Shown piece after piece: positions 58,074 through 64,000 of a stretch of 64,000 nucleotides of DNA. Every line of letters begins with the position of its first letter. Position 1 is the stretch's first letter. The stretch is from Hordeum vulgare subsp. vulgare (lineage: Eukaryota; Streptophyta; Magnoliopsida; Poales; Poaceae). The notes under the pieces were generated by a model that was given only the letters and a program-made list of their open reading frames with translations, was not told where the DNA came from and searched no databases. The DNA is taken from contig NC_058518.1 of the NCBI RefSeq assembly GCF_904849725.1, positions 415,345,081-415,409,080 on the forward strand. Reading direction: 5' to 3'. The position numbers and the translations under genes are program-made.

Positions 58074-59882
58074 AGTGGGAGGAAGATAGAACTTGATGAG
58101 GTTGCCGAACCTCTCATCCCTCTGGATGGTGGCGCAGGGCAAGGGGAAACCCGTGTCGTTGCAACGCCGGTTGAGGAGGAAGTTAATGATGATGATCATG
58201 AAACTCCGGTTCAAGTTCCTATCGAACCACGCAGGTCGACGAGACCACGTGCTGCTCCAGAGTGGTACGGTAATCCCGTTTTGTCAATCATGTTGTTAGA
58301 CAACAATGAACCTGCAAATTATGAAGAAGCAATGGTGGGCCCAGATTCCAACAAATGGCTGGAGGCCATGAAGTCCGAGATAGGATCCATGTATGAAAAC
58401 AAAGTGTGGAATTTGGAAGTACTACCTGAGGGCCGCAAGGCTATTCAGAACAAATGGATCTTTAAGAAGAAGACGGATGCTGATGGCAATGTGACCGTTT
58501 ATAAAGCTCGACTTGTGGCAAAGGGTTTTTCACAAGTTCAAGGAGTTGACTACGATGATACATTCTCACCCGTAGCGATGCTTAAGTCCGTCAGAATCAT
58601 GTTAGCAATAGCTGCATTTTTCGATTATGAAATCTGGCAGATGGATGTCAAAACGGCGTTCCTTAACGGTTTCCTTAAGGAAGAGTTGTATATGATGCAA
58701 CCCGAAGGTTTTGTCGATCCTAAGAATGCTAACAAGATGTGCAAGCTCCAGCGATCCATTTATGGACTGGTGCAAGCATCTCGGAGTTGGAACAAACGCT
58801 TTGATGAGGTGATCAAAGCATTTGGGTTTAGACAAGTGGTTGGAGAATCTTGTATTTACAAGAAAGTGAGTGGGAGCTCTGTGGCGTTTCTAATATTATA
58901 TGTGGATGACATATTGCTGATTGGAAACAACGTAGAGTTTTTAGAGAGCATAAAGGATTACTTGAATAAAAGTTTCTCTATGAAGGACCTAGGAGAAGAT
59001 GCTTACATTCTAGGCATTAAGATCTACAGGGATAGATCGAAACGCCTGATAGAACTTTCACAAAGCACATACCTTGATAAAGTTTTGAAAAGGTTCAAAA
59101 TGGAACAGTCCAAGAAAGGGTTCTTGCCAGTTTTACAAGGTACGAGCTTGAGTAAGACTCAGTGCCCAGCAACAGATAAAGATAGAGAGCATGTGAGCAC
59201 CGTCCCCTATGCTTCAGCCATAGGATCTATCATGTATGCAATGCTGTGCACTAGACCGGACGTTAGCCTGGCCATAAGTATGGCACGCAGGTTCTAGAGT
59301 AATCCAGGAGTGAATCACTGGACGGCGGTCAAGAATATCCTGAAGTACCTGAAAAGGACTAAGGAGATGTTTCTCGTGTATGGAGGTGATGAAGAGCTCA
59401 CCGTAAAGGATTACGTCGATGCAAGCTTTGACACAGATCCGGACGACTCTAAGTCGCAGATCGGATACGTATTTATTCTTAATGGGGGGGCAGTAAGCTG
59501 GTGCAGTTCCAAGCAAAGCGTCGTAGCTGATTCTACATGTGAAGCGGAGTACATGGCTGCCTCGGAGGCGGCTAAGGAGGGTGTCTGGATGAAGAAGTTC
59601 ATGACGGATCTTGGAGTGGTGCCAAGCGCACTGAATCCAATAACCTTGTTCTGTGACAACACGGGTGCCATTGCCTTAGCAAAGGAACCACGGTTTCACA
59701 AGAAGACCAGACACATCAAACGACGCTTCAACCTCATCCGCGACTACGTCGAAGGGGAGGACACAAATATATGCAAAGTGCACACGGATCTGAATGTAGC
59801 ACACCCGCTGACTAATCCTCTTCCACGGGCGATGCATGATCAACACCAGAACTGTATGGGTGTTAGATTTATTACAATGTAA
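58074..59882 (+). pseudogene. RT and RNase H of Copia element C
   Basis: Continues C after the chromovirus: the integrase/RT linker (RKIELDEVAEP), then APEWYGNPVLSIML and the RT (WIFKKKTDADGNVTVYKARLVAKGF, then TAFLNG and LYVDDILLIGN at about 58898). RNase H follows. A single UAG at about 59294 replaces Gln in the RYQSNPG motif at the RT/RNase H boundary, and the frame is otherwise open to MGVRFITM and a stop at 59882. RNase H has YVDASFDTDPDDSKS and AEYMAASEA. With integrase deleted upstream, this cannot support transposition in cis. Confidence 0.88.
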
Positions 59883-59920
59883 TTCGCATGATGATGTGAG
59901 GGCTAGATTATTGACTCTAG

Positions 59921-59934
59921 TGCAAGTGGGAGAC
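59921..59934 (+). promoter_or_regulatory. Polypurine tract of element C
   Basis: caagtgggagac immediately before the 3' LTR, identical to that of the young Copia. Confidence 0.85.
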
Positions 59935-61761
59935 TGTTGGAATTATTCCCTAGAGGCAATGATAAATATAGTTATTATTATAATTCCTATATCAAGATAA
60001 TCGTTTATTATCCATGCTATAATTGTATTGAATGAAGACTTATATACATGTGTGGATACATAGACAAAACACTGTCCCTAGCAAGCCTCTAGTTGGCTAG
60101 CCAGTTGATCAAAGATAGTCAGGGTCTTCTGATTATATACAAGGTGTTGTTGCTTGATAACTGGATCACGTCATTAGGAGAATCACATGATGGACTAGAC
60201 CCAAACTAATAGACGTAGCATGTTGATCGTGTCATTTTGTTGCTACTGTTTTCTGCGTGTCAAGTATTTGTTCCTATGACCATGAGATCATATAACTCAC
60301 TGACACCGGAGGAATGCTTTGTGTTTATCAAACGTCGCAACGTAATTGGGTGACTATAAAGATGATCTACACGTATCTTCGAAGGTGTTCGTTGAGTTAG
60401 TACGGATCGAGACTGGGATTTGTCACTCCGTGTGACGGAGAGGTATCTCGGGGCCCACTCGGTAATTTAACATCACACACAAGCCTTGCAAGCAATGTGA
60501 CTTAGTGTAAGTTGCGGGATCTTGTATTACGGAACGAGTAAAGAGACTTCCGGTAAACGAGATTGAAATAGGTATGCGGATACTGACGATCGAATCTCGG
60601 GCAAGTAACATACCGAAGGACAAAGGGAATGACATACGGGATTATATGAATCCTTGGCACTGAGGTTCAAACGATAAGATCTTCGTAGAATATGTGGGAT
60701 CCAATATGGGCATCCAGGTCCCGCTATTGGATATTGACCGAGGAGTCACTCGGGTCATGTCTACATAGTTCTCGAACCCGCAGGGTGTGCACACTTAAGG
60801 TTCGACATTGTTTTATGCGTATTTGAGTTATATGGTTGGTTACCGAATGTTGTTCGGAGTCCCGTATGAGATCACGGACGTCACGAGGGTTTCCGAAATG
60901 GTCCGGAATTGAAGATTGATATATAGGATGACCTCATTTGATTACCGGAAGGTTTTCGGAGTTACCAGGAATGTACCGGGAATGACGAATGGGTTCCGGG
61001 TGTTCACCGGGGGGGGGGGGGCAACCCACCCCGGGGAAGCCCATAGGCCTTGGGGTGGCGCACCAGCCCTTGGTGGGCTGATGGGACTGCCCAAGAAGGC
61101 CCTATGCGCCAAGGATAGAAAATCAAAGAGAAAGAAAAAAAAGGAGGTGGGAAAGGAGAGAAGGACTCCACTTTCCAATCCTAGTTGGACTAGGATTGGA
61201 GGAGGACTCCTCCTCCCTTGGTGGCGCAGCCCTTGGGGCTCCTTGAGCCTCAAGGCAAGCCTCCCCTCCCTCCTCCTATATATATGGAGCAATTAGGGCT
61301 GATTTGTGACAACTTTTCAAAGGCAGCCCGACCACATACCTCCACGGTTTTACCTCTAGATCGCGTTTCTGCGGAGCTCGGGCGGAGCCCTGCCGAGATC
61401 AGATCACCACCAACCTCCGGAGCGCCATCACGCTGCCGGAGAACTCATCTACCTCTCTGCCTCTCTTGCTGGATCAAGAAGGCCGAGATCATCGTCGAGC
61501 TGTACATGTGCTGAACGCGGAGGTGTCGTCCGTTCGGCACTAGATCGTGGGACGGATCGCGGGACGGTTCGTGGGACGGTTCGCGGGGCGGATCGAGGGA
61601 CGTGAGGACGTTCCACTACATCAACCGCGTTCACTAACACTTCTGCTGTGCGATCTACAAGGGTACGTAGATCGGAAATCCCCTCTCGTAGATGGACATC
61701 ACCATGATAGGTCTTCGTGCGCGTAGGAATTTTTTTGTTTCCCATGCGTCGTTCCCCTACA
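59935..61761 (+). repeat. 3' LTR of element C
   Basis: 1827 bp, TGTTGGAATTATTCCC to CCCCTACA. TATA near 61277-61285. By eye about 2 percent different from the 5' LTR at 42068. Confidence 0.9.
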
Positions 61762-63003
61762 GTTATTAGACGTTGTGTGCCTGAACATGAACAGGGACAG
61801 ATCCTGCAGAAGTGTCATTCCGAAGCCTACGGAGGACACTATGCTGGAGATAGAACTGCCCATAAGGTATTGCAATCAGGTTTCTATTGGCCCACTCTCT
61901 TCAAGGATGCCCGTAAGTTTGTCTTGTCTTGTGACGAATGCCAAAGGATAGGGAACATCAGTAAGCGTCAAGAGATGCCTATGAACTATTCACTTGTCAT
62001 TGAACCATTTGATGTCTGGGGCTTTGATTATATGGGACCCTTCCCGAGTTCCAATGGGTACACTCACATCTTAGTTGCTGTGGATTACGTTACTAAGTGG
62101 GTAGAAGCTATCCCCACTAAAAATGCTGATCACCACACCTTTATTAAGATTCTTAAAGAAGTCATATTCCCAAGATTTGTAGTCCCTAGATACTTGATGA
62201 CTGATGGCGGTTCACAGTTCATTCATGGTGTTTTCCGCAAGATGCTAGCTAAGTATGATGTCAACCATAGAGTTGCACCCCCTTATCATCCTCAGTCTAG
62301 TGGTCAAGTGGAGTTGAGTAATAGGGAGATCAAGTTGATACTACAAAAGACCATCAATTGATCTCGAAAGAACTGGTCTAGCAAACTTGATGATGCGCTA
62401 TGGGCTTATAGGACTGCTTATAAGAATCCCATGGGCATGTCACCGTATAAAATGGTTTACGGTAAGGCCTGTCATTTACCTCTTGAGCTGGAACACAAAG
62501 CTTATTGGGCAATCAAAGAGCTCAACTTTGATTTCAAACTTGCCGGTGAGAAACGGTTGTTTGATAGCAGCTCGTTAGATGAATGGAGAGCCCAGGCATA
62601 TGAGAATGCCAGGTTGTTCAAGGAAAAGGTTAAGAGATGGCACGACAAACGGATACAGAAACGAGAGTTCAATGTAGGTGATTATGTCTTGCTATACAAT
62701 TCTCGTTTGAGATTCTTTGCAGGCAAGCTTCTCTCTAAATGGGAAGGTCACTATGTTGTCGAGGAAGCTTATCGTTCCGGTGTCATCAAAATCAATAACA
62801 CGGAAGGAAACTTTCCTAGAGTGGTAAATGGGCAAAGAATCAAGCATTACATCTCTGGTACTCCCATAAATGTTGAGACCAATATCATCAATGTCATAAC
62901 TCCAGAAGAGTACATAAGGGATGTTTATCAGCCTGTTTCTGACCTTGAAAACGAAGATGTATCTATTTCGGCAAGAAATTGGACTCCGATACTTTTCCAA
63001 TAG
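61762..63003 (+). pseudogene. Integrase of Athila-like element E, right part
   Basis: Resumes the E frame broken at 42067. The zinc-finger half (IRRCVPEHEQGQ, then CHSEAYGGHYAGDRTAHK and CDECQR) is followed by the DDE core with WGFDYMGPFPSSN, YLMTDGGSQF and SSGQVELSNRE, giving D, D and E. A TGA near 62359 falls after LILQKTIN, and the homology continues in frame (RKNWSSKLDDALWAYRTAYKNP), so it is a nonsense lesion. The C-terminal domain has REFNVGDYVLLYNSRLRFFAGKL and ends ILFQ at 63000. No chromodomain, consistent with Athila. Confidence 0.87.
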
Positions 63004-63286
63004 GAAATTTCCTCAATTTTGGAATTTTTGGAAAATTAGGAAAATAAAAAGCAGTCCGGAGAGCAAATGAGGAAGCCACAAGGGCCCACTCCGCCACCAC
63101 CCCCCTAGTGGCGGTGGGTAAGCTTGTGGGCACCTCATGTGCCTCCCGGACTCTGTTTTCTTGCGGAAGAGTCCTTCTCGCCCAGAAAAAATCAATATAT
63201 AGTCGCTCGAAGGTTTTGATCTTCGTATCGCGTAGTTTTCCTCTGTTTTCGTTTCGAGCTTGTTTCTGCCGCAGATCTAGATCATC
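63004..63286 (+). promoter_or_regulatory. LTR-like spacer before the extra ORF of element E
   Basis: Non-coding. Contains the same GC-rich hairpin as the LTR (63076-63129), then gcccagaaaaaat and a TATA-like tcaatatatag at 63192-63202. A TCTTCGTATCGCG-type pyrimidine/GC leader follows, and the ATG is at 63287. The order hairpin, cagaaaaaa, TATA and leader matches the LTR-like element at 30467-30620 and, less closely, the LTR of E at 37170-37320. I infer a second, LTR-derived promoter driving a separate transcript for the ORF. Confidence 0.5.
63076..63129. repeat. GC-rich hairpin upstream of extra ORF
   Basis: Arms CCACAAG..CCCACTCCGCCAC and GTGGCGGTGGGTAAGCTTGTGG around a C-rich loop. Homologous to the LTR hairpins at 30467 and 37170. 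Confidence 0.85.
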
Positions 63287-63793
63287 ATGACTTCCCCAAA
63301 CGCTCCTAAGGACAAGATCTTCGAGAAGGTCATCAATCCCTACCTCACAGAAGTGCTGAAACACCCTCAATCTATCAAGATGAGCGAGGGGATGTTGCAC
63401 ATCCATGATGTTGAGGGGCCTAAGAAGACCGGAAGCGTCGAGACGAGGCTCGAAGCAATGGAGCAACAAGTCTTCAAGTGCCAAGGGATGGTTGGGCGTG
63501 GACTCAGCGCCAACCACACGATGATCACGGAGTTCACTAGCAATCACAAGATGGATGCCATTGATATTGGGAAACACCTCTCCAGGCTCTACGATAGGGT
63601 TGACCAACTTCAGGGCCAGATCTATGACCTGCAGAATCAAAACTATGAGTATGAGTACAGATTTAAATCAATTAGGTTGGCTGCAGATTTGAGGATTCCG
63701 GCGACTCGTTCATCCTGCCATGATGGAGCACCTATGCCTTGGAAGACGGAGGATCGGACTACTCCGACAACAACACCACCACCGCCAAAGTAA
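63287..63793 (+). CDS. Additional ORF of Athila-like element E, downstream of pol
   Basis: 168 residues, MTSPNAPKDKIFEKVINPYL to TTPTTTPPPPK, unbroken although pol has many stops. Residues about 50-135 form likely coiled coils (VETRLEAMEQQV, and VDQLQGQIYDLQNQNYEYEYRF); the C-terminus is Thr/Pro-rich. No transmembrane segment or signal peptide is seen, so it is not an obvious envelope-like protein, though it lies where Athila elements often carry an env-like or extra ORF. It has its own LTR-like upstream block. The function is unknown. Confidence 0.75.
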   Translation: MTSPNAPKDKIFEKVINPYLTEVLKHPQSIKMSEGMLHIHDVEGPKKTGSVETRLEAMEQQVFKCQGMVGRGLSANHTMITEFTSNHKMDAIDIGKHLSRLYDRVDQLQGQIYDLQNQNYEYEYRFKSIRLAADLRIPATRSSCHDGAPMPWKTEDRTTPTTTPPPPK

Positions 63794-64000
63794 GACAACT
63801 AAGCATTGGTGTGGGCAATCCCCTTGGCTGCTGCCAAGCTTGGGGGAGTTGCCCTGGTACCGTATCACCTTTATATCTTTTGCTTTTACCTTTGTTTTAG
63901 TTCTTTCCTTTCCAGTTTTTATTTCTTCTTTTAGAGAAATAAGTCTTTAGTTTTCAGTTTGAGTCTTTTGCTTTTGTCTCTCCCCCGTTGTATTCGAGCT
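63794..64000 (+). other. 3' untranslated region of element E
   Basis: Contains a purine-rich aagcttgggggag at 63836-63848 that could be a polypurine tract, followed by T-rich DNA. No TGATACGTC LTR start is seen before the window ends, so the element continues to the right. Confidence 0.6.

Larger units (their letters stand above)
42068..61761 (+). mobile_element. Angela-type Copia element C, defective, split by element D
   Basis: LTRs at 42068-43889 and 59935-61761. Flanks are TTTAT (42063-42067) and GTTAT (61762-61766). The E coding context suggests the original target was GTTAT and the left copy mutated. The internal region has a good gag, but the sequence from just after the zinc knuckle to mid-integrase is deleted. 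Chromovirus D is inserted at 46280/58074. RT-RNase H has one nonsense codon. Not autonomous. Confidence 0.9.
36894..64000 (+). mobile_element. Athila-like Gypsy element E, split by element C
   Basis: 5' LTR 36894-38420, PBS 38432-38449, gag and pol with several stops, interrupted at 42067/61762 by Copia C. Pol then continues to 63003, followed by an LTR-like spacer and an extra ORF at 63287-63793. The 3' LTR is beyond the window. Domain order protease-RT-RNase H-integrase defines Gypsy. The protein style and the tRNA-Asp-type PBS point to the Athila branch. Confidence 0.88.

Noticed and set aside
63287..63793. Envelope protein
   Set aside because: No signal peptide, transmembrane segment or cysteine pattern; only coiled coil and a Thr/Pro tail are visible.

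Overview
The window looks like intergenic DNA from a large-genome grass of the tribe Triticeae (wheat, Aegilops, barley, rye and relatives). Almost everything that can be recognised is transposable-element DNA: Angela/BARE/WIS-type Copia LTRs that start TGTTGGAAATATGC or TGTTGGAATTATGC, TGATACGTC-type Athila-like Gypsy LTRs, a Tekay/Del-type chromovirus, and Harbinger-type MITEs with TTA target duplications. No intact host gene is visible, and there is no tRNA, rRNA or CRISPR array. Family names come from recalled LTR and protein motifs, not from a database search.

Layout. 1-7.6 kb: low-copy-looking DNA with short repeats, a probable LINE 3' tail, one MITE nested inside another, a broken fragment of a grass Myb/SANT-like (NAM-associated) gene, and a CACTA-like end that cuts that fragment. 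7.6-19.7 kb: an old SIRE/Maximus-like Copia element (LTR plus decayed gag), whose LTR was split by a young, structurally complete Angela/BARE-type element (7856-16609, TSD GAAAA) with an intact 1327-codon gag-pol. 19.7-21.7 kb: a truncated Angela-type LTR end, two decayed gene-like fragments and a piece of a Gypsy-like LTR. 21.7-36.9 kb: two heavily decayed Angela-type units, A and B, sharing a central LTR, with a 1.8-kb TSD-flanked LTR-like insertion in B.

36.9-64 kb is a nest. Unit B's 3' LTR is split by an Athila-like Gypsy element E (36894 to beyond the window). The pol of E is split by Angela-type element C (42068-61761). C is split by chromovirus D, which lies on the minus strand (46281-58073). 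TSDs can be read for C (GTTAT, one copy mutated) and D (AGTGG). Rough by-eye LTR divergence is consistent with the order: D is younger than C.

The young Copia at 7856 is the only element whose gag-pol is complete and unbroken. Beyond ordinary nested retrotransposons, the features most worth following up are two intact extra ORFs. One lies between the PBS and gag of chromovirus D (235 codons). The other lies downstream of pol in Athila-like element E (168 codons). The second is preceded by a block carrying the same GC-rich hairpin and TATA-like layout as the element's own LTR, as if a second LTR-derived promoter had been placed in front of it. A third notable object is the insertion at 30230-32043, whose TSDs enclose an LTR-like body plus a tail holding three degenerate primer-binding-site-like motifs.
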